A stretch of 64,000 nt of DNA from Trichostrongylus colubriformis (GCA_963978905.1 OZ022256.1:43758001-43822000), one strand, 5' to 3'. Counted from the first letter of the stretch, positions 23,961 to 36,070 are shown. The notes: generated by a model not told the origin, from the sequence alone. Translations and numbers: made by a program.

Positions 23961-24679
23961 TTTCAAATTATGCTGTCAATTTCATATTTTAATGATTTAT
24001 TCTTCGTTAAAGCTGGCTACATAATGCATAGATGGTGGATAATGGCAGGTCGATCATGGAGTGGCGATTCTCACTCACTTTACGTCAAAAGACGATCACT
24101 AACATAGCGTCACACTTTGGGCGTTTAGTTCACAGTAGGTCATAATAAAGATACGATGTTGTAGAAAAAAGAGAAGGTTTGACACTTCTTAATGAGCGGG
24201 TTCACAAGAAGCCCAGAGAGAGACCCATGTGTGCTGATTTTTGCTGCAATGATGAGATCAGGCGAACAATTCATGCAAAAATTTTCCCATGAAGTGATCG
24301 GTTTCCAGAGTTCCAGGCAGTAACGAATATGGGTGATTCTAAATAGGGCCATAGTAAATAATGAGATAGTTAATAGCAAAAGTTAGACTGCAGCCTTGAA
24401 AGCGAATTACATCAGTACACGCATCATTTAATGCTACCAGGAACCTTTTGAAAATGCCATCCGCTCACAAAAACAGGAGCGGTTACCACGAGCCTTTCGA
24501 ATATGTCACTCCCTCACAAAATAAGCCGGCTACATATCTCAGGGCTTCGAAACGACTACGTACATATGTTCGTTGTGGCGTACATTGGAAGATCCGTTTA
24601 CGCAGTTTATTTATTTTTGAGACTTTACAAAGGATGTTAAAGGATAGTGGATAAAGTTGTTGGAGTTTGGCGTTAATCA

Positions 24680-24920
24680 AACCCTTCTGTGGGATGCGCC
24701 GCGCATTCTAGTTCCATTCAGAGTCGTCATGGCAAGTGAATGCGATTTGGCCTATACAATGACTTGCTGGGGTCAGTTGTGTACAAGTCAGAGATTTTAT
24801 CCTCTTAGATCAGTACGATACCAATTCAACGCCCCGGATGGGTGGAAGGCTCTGTTGGCTTGGGCGGGCGTTAATACCGCATTTGATTTCTCACCATGAG
24901 AGTGAGAGTGCACGCCATCC
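24680..24920. repeat. Dispersed repeat family B (copy 1)
   Basis: The segment GGGATGCGCCGC ... GATTTGGCCTATACAATGAC ... GGCTTGGGCGGGCGTTAATAC ... GATTTCTCACCATGAG recurs in the same order at 61920-62110, in part at 57350-57430 and 61060-61110, and inverted near 46100-46200. Copies are well diverged. No terminal repeats or coding content were found, so the class is unknown. Confidence 0.6.
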
Positions 24921-26039
24921 GCCTTTTGAAACATTCATGGCCATAAAATAAAACGGAGGTCTAAAGAGCGGACACTCCATGCTCCAGACATAAGTGCCAA
25001 CCTGGGAAGACAAAGTATGTGAAGGTCGTACTATTGGAAACAGGGAAATGGAGAGACAGTGGGCGTTTATCTTGTGGCTCAGCTGTCAAACAATCAGCAA
25101 CACTCAACACAGAATCGCGATTCAGATACCGTCAAAATTTTCAAAAATTTTTTCATTAAGAAAATGGAGGAATTACCAGTAGCCATAGACTCTGCCATAA
25201 TGAGTTGACCATGATAGGCTAAAAGAGGATTAGGGAACAAGAAAGGCAAATGAGCTCGTTACGAAGGAGGAAGGGCTTCCATTAGACACATGCAATCGAC
25301 GCTTTAACCGTGGCTGAAACGGCATGTGTGCGAGGAATGGGGGCACATGGCAAAACACCATTCTATTAGACTCCCACTTAGCAGAACGATCGAGGTGTCC
25401 TCACTTAACCAAACATGAACTGAACTCGCTTCTGACGCATTTGTCACGAGACCTCAAAGAACCGAGGAATGACTACGATTCTCACGAACACGGTCTCATT
25501 TCGAACGAGCGGAATGTGAGATTGCTATAGATTGAGAGGTTTCATATGCGTCATTTTCAGACATAGCCAGTGTTCTTTTGAAACAGCTTTCGGCTAAGCT
25601 GGTGTTTCCATACTTGCTAACTTGATTAACCTGCACAGGTGTCCACTCGAAAGGCGTTAGGTCGTAAAACGTGAACTTCTAGAACGACTATAAGGTGACG
25701 ACTTCATACTGTAATCACATTCATAGCTACAGCTATCTGAAGGTTTCAGAAGAATTCTAAAAAGGATGCAACGGAAAAGACATGACAGGCTAGTTCCATA
25801 AAGGAGGGAGATATTCCCCTTTTCCTGCTGCAACGTTGGTTGAACAAATTTTTGTGGATTGCTTTTTTCAAAATTGTAGGTTTCGCGCAATCATCCATAT
25901 TCCCACAAGCGCAGTTTCAGCCCCTCGATTTTCGTGGGTATGAAATGGGTTGATTCAGAAGCAAGATAATCAGCGGATAATTTATTACTGTCATGAGAGT
26001 AGATGAAGTCAATCAAAAATGTGAGGAACTCTTAAAAGA

Positions 26040-26600
26040 ACTCCAATCAGACTGCTTAACTCCTGACGGTCAGCCGTTTAAAGACACTAGAAGAGATAAA
26101 TTTGGCGATTGTAGATTAACTGAAGATATGTAAGTCGGGGTAATTAGCAGTGTAACAGCAGAGAGGAGACCAAATAAAATGGCGAAATACCCGAAAGATG
26201 ATAACTGGAAAACCCCTTTCTCATTGTTTTCCTTTTGCGCTCCTCTGCATCACTAGCCGATAGTAGATGGAGACCAGCGAGGGACTACGTCTGCCGGCCG
26301 GAAACGTTGTTCCGCCCTCGTCGCTAAATACCCTGGCGGATGGGAGGCAGCACGACTCGCAATGCTCCGAATCGGGATGAGATCTCAAGCTGTGGCTTTT
26401 CAATGCGAGTTTCTCCGCACATCAACTCTTCTTTACTGGAATGTTTGTTCTCAAAGAACATGTCGCTAATCTCTCACTTTCTCCTTACACCAGGCGGAGT
26501 CGTCAACAGAACTGGAGCCCGTAAAAAGTTATTCCGCATAGTTTCAGGTGCGACGATCAAGGTGAAACCAAGACCGTGGAATAATAGGTGTTAGGGACAG
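26040..26600. repeat. Dispersed repeat family C (copy 1)
   Basis: Blocks CAATCANACTGC, TTTAAAGACAC, AAAACCCCTT, CTAGCCGNTAGTAGA and GCCGGCCGNNANCGTTG, followed by AATGCGANTTTC and a segment ending near an ACCNNNNGG run, match the copy at 32120-32570 in the same orientation and spacing. The centre is GC-rich. No target duplication or open frame supports a class. Confidence 0.6.
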
Positions 26601-26962
26601 TGTACATAGGTGTTAGGTTCGGCAATAAAACCATTTCAAGCGAGGTAACAGGAACAGATCGTCGAAACGGTAACCAGTGAACGATGGTTATGACAACGTA
26701 TGAGGATCACATTGTCTCAAAAGTGGAGGTGGGACATAGAAAGGAAAACCGGTAAGTGAGATTAATAAAAACTGTCGAAATGAGTGTTCTGTATGGGAGA
26801 AAGGCAGATGTACGGCTCAGATAAGTCGGTTTCGGCAGTTTCACTGTGAATGGCAGTTCTTTACCAGCTCTCCCTTCCCCGCGTGAGTATACTGCTGCAC
26901 GTGCGCGATTTAATCGCTTGCTTTGTCTTCGCTCTCACTAATAGTTATGAGTGGAAACATAC

Positions 26963-27171
26963 CGATATCATAGTTCTTGCGCAAGACATCCAGAAGATTG
27001 CTTTCGACACCGGTCGAGACCTTGTGGCGCAGAAAGTTCCTCACTGCTTGTTCCTGTGTCTCATCCATCATCATCGGCACCTCATCACGACATTCCGAAT
27101 CTTCTGGACAGTTCTTGTTTTTACATTGAAACATATCTGATTGAAATGCTTCCAGACATCCTTCGCTTCGC
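26963..27171 (-). CDS. Possible internal exon of an unrecognised gene
   Basis: On the minus strand a 209-base frame runs from a good acceptor (ATATTTCAG) to a good donor (ATCG/GTATGT), entering and leaving after one base of a codon. It encodes about 69 residues with a cysteine-bearing start (DMFQCKNKNCPEDSECRDE) followed by an acidic-to-helical part (MMMDETQEQAVRNFLRHK, SNLLDVLRKNYDIG). This looks like real protein sequence, with cysteines that suggest an extracellular region, but I do not recognise the family. I cannot find convincing neighbouring exons; a foldback element starts 40 bases upstream of it. It could also be an isolated fragment of a decayed gene. Confidence 0.45.
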
Positions 27172-27210
27172 CTGAAATATGAAATCATAAGGAAACGGTA
27201 TAGTCGTAAG

Positions 27211-27459
27211 GGTGTGTACCCTTATGTCAGGATTTTCGCACCGCGCCATGTCGCAAGCGAAGCAATGCGGACGAGCTAGAGGCGCTATGTTGGTGGGTCC
27301 CGAAGCGATTACATGTCAACGTCGTATCGCGCCTCTAACATTAGCGTGTAAACGTTCCAAGATCCAACCACCGCGACGCGCATAGCTCGCGCACACTGCG
27401 TCGCACGCCGCTCGTAGTCGTGCGAAAATCCTGACAATCCTGACATAGGGGTACACACC
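27211..27459. repeat. Foldback element
   Basis: GGTGTGTACC, CTTATGTCAGGATTTTCGCA at the left pairs with TGCGAAAATCCTGAC and CTGACATAGGGGTACACACC at the right; the right arm has a short extra CAATCCTGAC duplication. The 190-base centre is GC-rich and contains CGTCGCACGCCGCTC. No target duplication is clear. Confidence 0.75.
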
Positions 27460-27462
27460 CAT

Positions 27463-27545
27463 CGTGTTTGTGGTTCTGTGGTGTAATGGATAAGCAGACT
27501 GTTCGAAAACACAGACCCGAGTTCAAGACCCGGATGAGGCAACGC
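27463..27545 (+). repeat. Degenerate tRNA-Arg-like sequence
   Basis: TGGTGTAATGGATAAGCA matches a tRNA D-arm of the arginine type and TTCGAAA sits where a TCG anticodon loop would be. The T-arm is CCGAG-TTCAAGA-CCCGG with one mismatch. The acceptor stem does not pair, so this is a tRNA pseudogene or a tRNA-derived repeat. Confidence 0.4.
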
Positions 27546-28163
27546 GATTTGGTCAAATATCGACACCGTTATTATAACACTGGCATCCATCGCTGGGTAT
27601 AGGAAACAGTATTAATCGTAGGCAAAGAATTTCAGAGGCAGCCACGATGTGGGAAATTCAATTTTTGTACTTTAATAGAAAATGAGAGTAGAAAAAAAGT
27701 AAATAATCAAATAAACAAACGTAAGAATAGAACAAAATGAAGCCAAGGACATGCATGAAGCAACATGGACGTTTTTTGGAGCAGGTTTAGGTTTGGGTTT
27801 GAATTTTAGACCTTCGAAACCAGTAGTTCAGCGAAATAACTGCTAATGACGGTGCTATCGCTTGAGTGCGGAGATTAATCCTTCAGAGATCCATCGGAAA
27901 TCCTTAGATGTGCAGTATTTAATGAGATTTGTTGCAGAAGCATCGTAATAACTAATAGCATCTACCAAAACACAAGAGTAAAGGAGTATTGCTCTGGCGC
28001 GCCACACCGCACCCTTTACTACCGATGTAGGAATGCAGCGTGACCACCGTGCCCTTTGCCGATTATACATCTTATTATGCATAGTTCAGACCATTTATGA
28101 GACCACTATTCCAAAGATCATCCGTAAGAGCTGGGTGACAGTACATATCTTATGTGATTCATT

Positions 28164-28196
28164 CACGCGTATAGCGTTTTTAGCGCTATACGCGTG
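28164..28196. repeat. Perfect 13-bp hairpin with TATAGCG repeats
   Basis: CACGCGTATAGCG and CGCTATACGCGTG pair perfectly across a 7-base TTTTTAG loop. Further degenerate TATAGCG copies extend to about 28255. No gene lies close enough to assign a terminator or other role. Confidence 0.75.
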
Positions 28197-28299
28197 AGCG
28201 CTATGTATATGCGTTTAGCGCCTATAGCGTTTTTAGTTTGAGCTATAGCGCTTTTGTGCGCGCCAAATCCATCTTAGGTAGTAGCGAAAAAAAGATGTA

Positions 28300-29780
28300 C
28301 ACACAGGACCTTTTTACACGGGCAGTGTGGCTTCGAGGAGATTCGCATTACGTCCCCTTACCTCCTTTATACGTGCTCCTGCCCCAGCCACTGATCGAGC
28401 AATAATCATGTCGTGTGCAGTGGTCAAATACAAATACCTCCGCCACCTTCAAGATTGTAATGCTCTGATTCATCCTGTGACCAAAGCGCGCACGTGCTCA
28501 ACACCTTATACAGCATGCGATGCATCTAAATCCATATCGTGACAGATGATGATCAACTGTGAGTAGGAACAGAGCACATCGCGGTCAAGTGGGTGACTTA
28601 TAGATGGAAAATCTCAATAGTCGGTGCAACGCAATTGACCTTCGAAACTACGGTCGTCTCACCGATAGCTCCGTGGGATGCAAACTGTCTATATAGACCT
28701 GGCCATGGGAAGATTTGGACTTCGATGGTAACCCTGAGTCTGTCAGTATATGACGGCGGAACCAAGAGGATGCTTCAGAAACCCACAAGGGATCTACCAC
28801 TTCAGTGGTTGGCGATACGTATTTCTTTGACATCGTATATGCATGCATGCACTCTTAAGTTGTACCTATGTTTCCGAAATCCAATCGAAAAATAACCGAG
28901 GAATAAGCAAAGAGAAAAATGTAGAATAAATATGCGTCTGCAGGACCCAATGTCGTCACAGTGAAAGCGCTAGTATCGGAAGGAAAGGGTGTCTATCGCT
29001 CTCCATGTTTTCTCTTCTTGTAACCTCGGTGTTATGTAACGTTTGCTTATTGTCTCAGGCCAGTTGAAGCTACTTTTCTTTCTTGGTTTTTGCGTTGGTC
29101 TCCTATAGAGTTAGCGCTGCAATGCATTATTGTTCGAGCACTATCACAGAATGCTGTAGTACAAGTGAGTACTCCTGAAGATAACATTAAGTGTCAACTT
29201 GTTCGGACCAAAATGTACGATATGCAGTGCATAATGCCAAACTGAATTACTTGCCCTCACGAGAAATCAGAAGACTGTGAGAAGGCTGGTTCCTACGAGC
29301 AGGGCTTGTAGTAGCACGCACATTGGAGAAACAGAGAGGATACTGACCATCTGCGACATCTTAGGTTACTTCGATGCGGGGATTCCTTGCCTCAAAACGT
29401 CTTCAGGGGCGCGCATCAGGTCAAGGAGCTCCACCTGCGTCAAGGAGCACCAAAATGAGAGGGCGTATTTTGTGATAACCGCATCAACTGGCAAGCATAG
29501 ATTGAGGAGCATAACGGGAATTCATGATGTTATGTGCTCCATTTTGGCGTACTGTACGTATAATTCGGCGAGGAAAGTGTTGGAATCATTGTGGATTCGT
29601 GCAAGAGAAGCACACAGATAAATAGCCGAAACGAGGTTTTTCAGTTAGCAATGACCTTCCGCCGTTTGCACCCAATGCGAATTACAGTAGGGGCGACGTG
29701 CACGGCAGCAGTTTCTGCCGTATACGAACATCGTATCAAGTATGACTCACTCGCCCTTACTGACACATTCAACTGGGCCA
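28300..29780. other. Intergenic stretch, no gene recognised
   Basis: A minus-strand frame at 28848-28660 ends at a good donor (TCG/GTGAGA) and reads protein-like, but no acceptor or family could be established. Other frames are short and unsupported. Confidence 0.4.
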
Positions 29781-29785
29781 TTATA

Positions 29786-30281
29786 CAGTAGCGATCAAAA
29801 ATATATGCGGTTCCGAATTTTAACCATAACTTTGGTCAGCGTTTACATATCTCGTTCAAATTTTTTTGCTTCGAAGGCAACTGTCATTCAGTGAAAGAAG
29901 GTATATTAGCCGAGGGTGCAGTGTGAAGGTGGAGAAAATTATTTAACTGAAAACACTGAAAATGGTCAACACCGCGCTTTGGTGCTGTCAGGATTCCAAA
30001 GGACGGGTCATAATGTTCTAGACTCATTCCGTACTATTTTTGCATAACGGCTCGTTTCGTTGAGTTATAAGCTTTTTATGGCTAATTGAATTTTTGAAAG
30101 GTTCGCCCATTATTAGGGCTTCCAGATAGATAATTCATTACCTTCACACTGCATCCTACTCGGCTAAGATACTTTTTTCATGGAGTAGCGGTCGCATTCA
30201 AATTACAAAAAAAAAGAGTTTGTAAACGTCGGCCAAAATTATGGTTATGTCCAAAACCGCATATATTTTTGACCGCTACTG
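29786..30281. mobile_element. Tc1/mariner-type MITE (496 bp)
   Basis: It is bounded by CAGTAGCGATCAAAAATATA and its near-complement, with TA on both sides. A second inner pair, GTATATTAGCCGAGGGTGCA and TGCATCCTACTCGGCTAAGA, makes most of the element self-complementary. There is no transposase, so it would need one supplied in trans. Confidence 0.85.
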
Positions 30282-30289
30282 TAGCTCCG

Positions 30290-32100
30290 CTAGTGAAATC
30301 TTAGGTGAGTCTGTGGTCTCATTACCTGGTTGTTCGAGGGGATCTCAAACCAACGCCAGAGATGCTAGAGGGAGAGGGACATTTGTTCAGATACTTTGCA
30401 CATAAAGGCTTCGAGCCACCTTCAGGCCTCTGAAGAAGACAAGATGGTAAATCCCATTACTAACCTTATATTGGCATGAAAAAGAAAGGAATATCTTAAG
30501 AAGGTTGTTCTGTTCATTATTCACAGGATCACAGTAGTGTCACCGTGGAATGCAGCAGAGGAATTTAATGTGTGATGTCACGGAAAACACCTAGGTTCTT
30601 ATGGTTAAGGTGCCGTGCGATCTACGGAACCATGACTATGTCAGTGCCATGAAGCGCTTCTTGCCATCGGATCAACAAGAACAACAGCAATGAAAGTACA
30701 GTCTCCAGAGTTCGCGATACGATCATGTCACCTTTGCACCGATAACGATCAGGCTTTTTTATAAGCCGTGAACTTAAACATAATCACGAAAGAAAAGGGA
30801 GTGATGGAAATACGCAGCTGCCATTGCATGTTAGAAAAAGAACCAACGCATCTACCATGCACTACCATGATGTCACCTACTATTAGACCTTCACTAATGT
30901 CGATTATTTTGTAGGTGACACAAGGAAGTTACTGCCCAGATGTATTCATACGAGACAAAAGGTCAACAAATCAGTCACAAACAATCAACATCACAACAAA
31001 TTAGAAGCCAGTGGTGTAGCTAGTAGTAAGGTGGAGGAATGAGAAGTAGCGCTTTTGAAGTTTTCGTTCGGGCCACACAGAGAGAACTAGCTTCCCAAAT
31101 GAAACCAGACAAACCTCCACAAGTGGTTTTCGTGCAAAGTGGTCTCGTCCCACCCTTTCACAGGGCACCTCCAGTAGTCGGCTCAGGGGCAAATAGAGGC
31201 TACGGAGAGTGACCATTACGCAGTGATCTTGATATTTCGAAGTTAGCAGTAGAGCTATCAACGAACATCATCCGACCGTGTAGCAGCAACGACTTAGACT
31301 GCGACTCACAAATGGAGTTGTGTTGTGGGTGGGCCTAGGGCCTGGCGACGAACTACAACTGTATAGGAGATTTTGGCCAATCATTCGATCTCTGAAAAAA
31401 GTCTTCTATCGATAACCATAGTCCGTACTGGGTAGCGACGTTATGACGATTGACGACCTTCTCTTTGTATTTTTGAAAGAAGTAAGAGTCGACGGCTTGA
31501 CCTTGGATGGTTACTGTGCTATACAACAATATAAATGTTCTTGAGCTACTTGCTTCTTTTTGATGGGACTCTCGAGATCATACTGTTTCGCTGTGAGAAT
31601 CACAGCAGCTAGAGAGATTTGCAATTCAGAATGGCTACTTTACTTTTGTTGACTACACCGAGCAGTAGCTGTAGTTTCGCTGATGATCTACTCCTGCTCG
31701 TACATAGATTCCTTAGTGATTTATTTCGTTAGATTTTTTGAGAAGGGCACAGAGTTAACCCACTGAAAACATTGAACAGTGTAAATGAGGTTATTGAGAA
31801 ACCCTCAAAAGAAGTCATTCACATGGAAAATAGGGGTCTAAAAAGCCTATCTGTGGCAAAATCTTCGTCGAAAACCTCGCGCCGAGCTGTAGAAACGGCG
31901 CAACGGGTAACGCCTGACGCCTAGTATGACCGACCCCGCCTCCTAAGTTCGACTTTGCCGAAGAATGACTGAGGTGTAAAGTAATGAGCATGATAGCCGC
32001 CAAATGATACTCATCGTATCGTACTAGAGCCATGTCTATCAAGATGACTTGGTACTTGACGTGTAAGCTTTCGTGGTGAACACGTCCACCGGTCAGTATC
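30290..32100. other. Intergenic stretch, no gene recognised
   Basis: No continuous or spliceable frame with recognisable content and no clear element ends were found. Confidence 0.45.
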
Positions 32101-32119
32101 AAAGATTGGAAGGAATGAA

Positions 32120-32570
32120 ACAATCAAACTGCTGCCTTTAAAGACACCAGGAGGGGTAAACTCGACAAATTAGGAGATTACGACAGTAGAGGTGCTCAGC
32201 AACATAAGGGTAGAGAAAGAACGACGTAAAACTGCGAGAAAACCGAGAAATAGGAACACGAAAAACCCCTTCCTCTCTCGTCCTTTGCGTCTCTAGCCGG
32301 TGTAGAGTGAAGACTGGCCAGAGTCTGGACCAGCCGGCCGCGATCGTTGCCCCGCCCCTCCACGGCGACTCGCGCGGGCGCATAACCGCATAACGACATG
32401 CCGTACTGCGGGTCCGTCATAAGACCCCAAGCCGCGTTTTTTTAATGCGATTTTCATCACATTTGACCTCCTCTGAAGTAGGTTCGTTTTCAGAGAGCAT
32501 GTATTCCCAGATCTCAGTTTCCCTTTACCCCTGCTGGTGCCTTTGAGAGGGGCAATTTGCAAGCTAACCT
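32120..32570. repeat. Dispersed repeat family C (copy 2)
   Basis: It matches 26040-26600 in the same orientation (blocks CAATCAAACTGC, TTTAAAGACAC, AAACCCCTT, GCCGGCCGCGATCGTTG, AATGCGATTTTC). This copy is more GC-rich in its centre (CCCCGCCCCTCCACGG), so the first copy may have lost CpG sites. Confidence 0.6.
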
Positions 32571-33363
32571 ATTTCTACAAAAATTGGCCTACACGGACTC
32601 TTTTGAATTGTTCTGTCTGCGCATTCTAATATTGCGCTTTCTCATATGAGATGGTACATACGTGAACATCTTGAGAGATAAAGAACTGCTAGGCAAGTGA
32701 CACAACAGGTTGTGTACTCCCTGTTCAGCAAGTGGCTCTCCTAAATGAATGAAAGAATTCCAGTTCTTTCACACCTCCGCATGCCCTGAATTTGCCCTCC
32801 GAGACACTTTGTTCTTTTGTGTGAAACATTTGCGTAATGTGAATGAAGTACATCACAGTTACGGTGCAAGAATCGTAGGTGAACGGTGCCATAATGGGAA
32901 GAGTGTAGTGTTTCGCATTCCCTCCTTTTGTTGAAGACTTGATGACCTAGTTCCGCGGGTTTACGCTCGGAATTCGAAACATAAGGGCAGAATATTCGCG
33001 CCGTGCAGTACTTGACATGAGCGACTGATTGTAAGGGGCCGCCAGTAATCGCTTTGAAAATCCAATGCACGCCACAACGGGAATTTTCTGTTGTAACGAC
33101 ACATATAGAATTTTGTCGGTAGCATTGTGACTATCGAAATAATGCCATGCAACGGCTCACAGTCGGTAACTGTTTGTTATATATGAATGAAGACTGATAT
33201 TCGTGCTACTTGACAAACAATTAGAATTTTCCAGTACTTCAGCAAAAATTCATTTTTGAAAGGTTACTCATTTGCTCAAATTTAATACTATTTCAAACTT
33301 CAATTCATATCGAACGCTCAACCTTATAAAGATGACATGGTTTTGATGCAGAAGGGGTAGTTA

Positions 33364-33857
33364 AAGGCACATTCCAGGATTACTGGGATATCATATCTCC
33401 TGCCGTGGATGGATAGTTCGACCCAAGCTACGTAGGCTGTACCTTTACCGAGGCGTGGATGTCAGTTCCTGGAGCGTACAGAGCCAAGAATCTAGCGCAA
33501 CAGCTCGGCCCCGCCCACCCCAGCCGGGGATATGCTGCAAGTGTTCCGGTGCTTAATGTGGGGTCAGGTCACTCAGTAGTGGGTTTACTTCACGAGGTGA
33601 TTGGTTTACTGCCAATTTCAAGATCTTGGCTACTAGCTGATCTATCTATGTCAAAGATTAGAGTCGAAGAGTAAAGGCAGACTCCCGGCTGGGGTGGGCG
33701 GGGCCGAGCTGTTGCGCTAGATTCTTTGGCTCTACACGCTCCAGGAACTGACACCCACGCCTCGGTAAAGGTAAAGCCTACGTGGCTTGGGTCGAACTAT
33801 CCATCCACGGCAAGAGATGTGATATCACAATAATCCTGGAATGTGTCTTCAAAGGAA
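33364..33857. repeat. Foldback element with about 170-bp arms
   Basis: The left arm (AGGCACATTCCAGGATTA ... GGCCCCGCCCACCCCAGCCGG, 33364-33530) is complementary to the right arm (CCGGCTGGGGTGGGCGGGGCC ... TAATCCTGGAATGTGTCTT, 33687-33857), with about 150 bases between. Arms differ at only a few positions, for example GGATGTCAGTTCC against GGGTGTCAGTTCC. Confidence 0.88.
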
Positions 33858-33878
33858 TTGAAGAGAACTGACGGGAAG

Positions 33879-34900
33879 GACCACAGGTCGAAGTGGCCAT
33901 TCGGAATGGGATACAGATGGTCCGACGTATTTTTGGACGCTGATCTCGAATCTGCATTCGAAATTTGCAGAACGATTCTCTGGGCGGAGTTATGGAGGTT
34001 TTTTTTTGAAAAAACAGAACTATCATATGGTAGGTGAAGCCCATGGCACGCGAGCCAGACGTTTTCACTCAAAACCAGTGTGATTTTCGTGTTTAGGGGA
34101 TCAAATTACCCTGTGGGACCAATTTTCAGCCAATTCGAGAATTTGACCAAATCTCGGAAAAATTGATGGGCTGTAGGGTTGGTAGCCCATTGAACAAAGG
34201 AGAAGTCGTTGACCCTCGCCTAGGAAATGCTCCTATGTGGTGCTTGTTTCGTATATTTAGTGCGATGGGCGAGTGTGAAAGGTATGTATAGGCTATTCTG
34301 TTTAGGTTGCAGGAATTCTTGTCGAAAAAAATTCAAAAACTACCACTTTATCTCCTGGCCACCTCCAATATTCCGAAGTTGGACCAAAAACTGGATTTGG
34401 CTGAAAATTTGCACAGAGTGATAATTTGACCTCCTGTGCGCGAATATCATAATCTTTTTACGCAACAACGCCTAATTCGTGTGGTACGGGAATCTCTTCG
34501 ACTCGGTATCCTTCCCTTGTGTGTAATGTTAGTTGTTATAAATAAAGCGGCAGAGTGATGGGTGCGGTAGGTTCCAGTACAAGGAAACGTCCAAAAGTGA
34601 AAAGAAAGCACTTACTGATATTTAAACACAAAATGCAAAAAAACCCGCACCGGCGGGGAGCAAACCCAGGAGCTTTGTCCTGCAGATCCGGAACACTACC
34701 AGTGAGCCACTGAGGCCGTTGCTCGCTATGCAAGCGGCCGTGCTGATGTAATAGTGCCTCGTCACAGAAAAACCTCCATAACTTTGCTCAGAGAATCGTT
34801 CTACAAATTTCGAATACAGATTCGGGATCAGCGTCAGAAAATGCGTCGGACCACATGTATCCCATTCCGGATGGCCACTTCGACCTGGGGTCCTTCCCTT
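33879..34900. repeat. Second inverted pair overlapping the previous foldback
   Basis: 33879-34005 (GAAGGACCACAGGTCGAAGTGG to GGCGGAGTTATGGAGG) is the reverse complement, with scattered changes, of 34783-34898 (CCTCCATAACTTTGCTCAGA to GACCTGGGGTCCTTC). About 780 bases separate the arms. Together with 33364-33857 this suggests a larger composite or nested insertion. Confidence 0.75.
34640..34735 (-). repeat. tRNA-derived SINE-like segment
   Basis: On the minus strand GGCCTCAGTGGCTCACTGGTAG contains an A-box-like TGGCTCACTGG, and GGGTTTGCTCCC about 45 bases on is B-box-like. A CGCCGGTGCGGG hairpin and a T-run follow. The tRNA fold is incomplete, which fits a SINE head. Confidence 0.4.
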
Positions 34901-34904
34901 GTGA

Positions 34905-35000
34905 GATTCTTCTGTTACCTATATGTTCATGTTGTATTTGCTTACTAAGAGCCACATGCAAGGTTTCACGGAAGAAGGTATATAAGGCTCTAAGAGCAAA
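34905..35000. repeat. Fragment of foldback family A
   Basis: TGTTACCTATATGTTCATGT and GCCACATGCAAGGTTTCACG keep the order of the left arms at 19703 and 47373. The right half is missing. Confidence 0.55.
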
Positions 35001-36060
35001 GAAGCAGCGGTTATGTCGTCAGAGACGCAGTGTGGAAAGCAAATCAACGTTGGCTGAGCGCGAAAAACCGAACTGCGTTCTTTCCGCCCACAGCTGCTCG
35101 AATGTTGCTCAGCGAGAATTCAAACAAGTTGCTGTTTTTCCTATCTTATTTCTGCTTTGGAGCAAAAGAACTTTCTTGGGTCTTTCCGTATTTCTATTCA
35201 TGTAGTGTATCTAGTAGAGTGATTTTGAGAGAAACTGGAATCATGGGATTCTTAAGGACAGTTCCTTCATGGTTTGTGGCGTACCAAGCATTCATCGGCC
35301 TTTTCGGGATGAGCTTGATGTTGGGATTTACACAATGTTTGCCCGTTTATATTGTAACACCTGCTGCTACCAACGGTCACTTCTATTTCGTTCCTCTCGT
35401 TTGACAAGGATTGACTAACGTGGTCATCACCTCGACTACATTGTGGGGACCAGGAATGATTATGATCCTCATACAAATAACCAAAAAAACAAATACGACC
35501 GCATTAGGTGATTCCTCGACTCACGCTTTACCACCGTAGTACACTGGGGAGATCGTCTGAGAAACTATGTCCCTTCACTACGGCATGCCATTCGCCCTCG
35601 AAAGAGGACGAAATAACAAATATAGCGTAAGAAAATAGCGCTACATCGAAAGCAAGGTCACATTGATAATACTCAATCGTTCTTTTTCGAAGTCAGTTGA
35701 TGGGGACAACGTAAACGAAAAGGTTGGCTTTGAGCACATGTCGCTGCATAACCTCTCAAACACCTAACAAAGTTAGAAACAGAACGAAGTGTGGAGAAAT
35801 CTTGGTCGGTAGTCGAATTCTCAAAATGTGCCACTTAGCAACGAACGTTTAAAATGCCGTCGTTTCTTTTTGCTATTAATGCTATTTGGTTATTCTTTAT
35901 TGAATATTTTCCCATTTTTCCTCATTTTCTAAATGTTTTATAATTATGTTACTTTCCTTCGATTCAAAAATTACTTTTCATTTTTGACTTTTACTGAATT
36001 TTATTTGTTCTGAACATATATGTATCGCAATTACGAGCATAAATAAATGTAAAAGTTCTA
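35000..36060. other. Intergenic stretch, no gene recognised
   Basis: A 124-codon plus-strand frame at 35030-35404 has a hydrophobic C-terminal half but no splice support or recognisable family. The A/T-rich part from about 35860 has no features that I can name. Confidence 0.4.
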
Positions 36061-36070
36061 ACTAGGGTCC

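Larger units (their letters stand above)
21232..24000. other. Intergenic stretch with repeat fragments, no gene recognised
   Basis: It holds a fragment of family A near 22262-22385 and a short palindromic cluster near 23850. A frame near 23205-23510 (+) reads protein-like (QTVTLLSESRNIRG, SRERTKLKEVVAEARK) but is interrupted by several TGA codons, so it is at most a decayed coding remnant. Confidence 0.45.

Noticed and set aside
35030..35404. 124-codon plus-strand frame with hydrophobic stretches
   Set aside because: No recognisable family, no splice signals, and it begins in a fragment of foldback family A.
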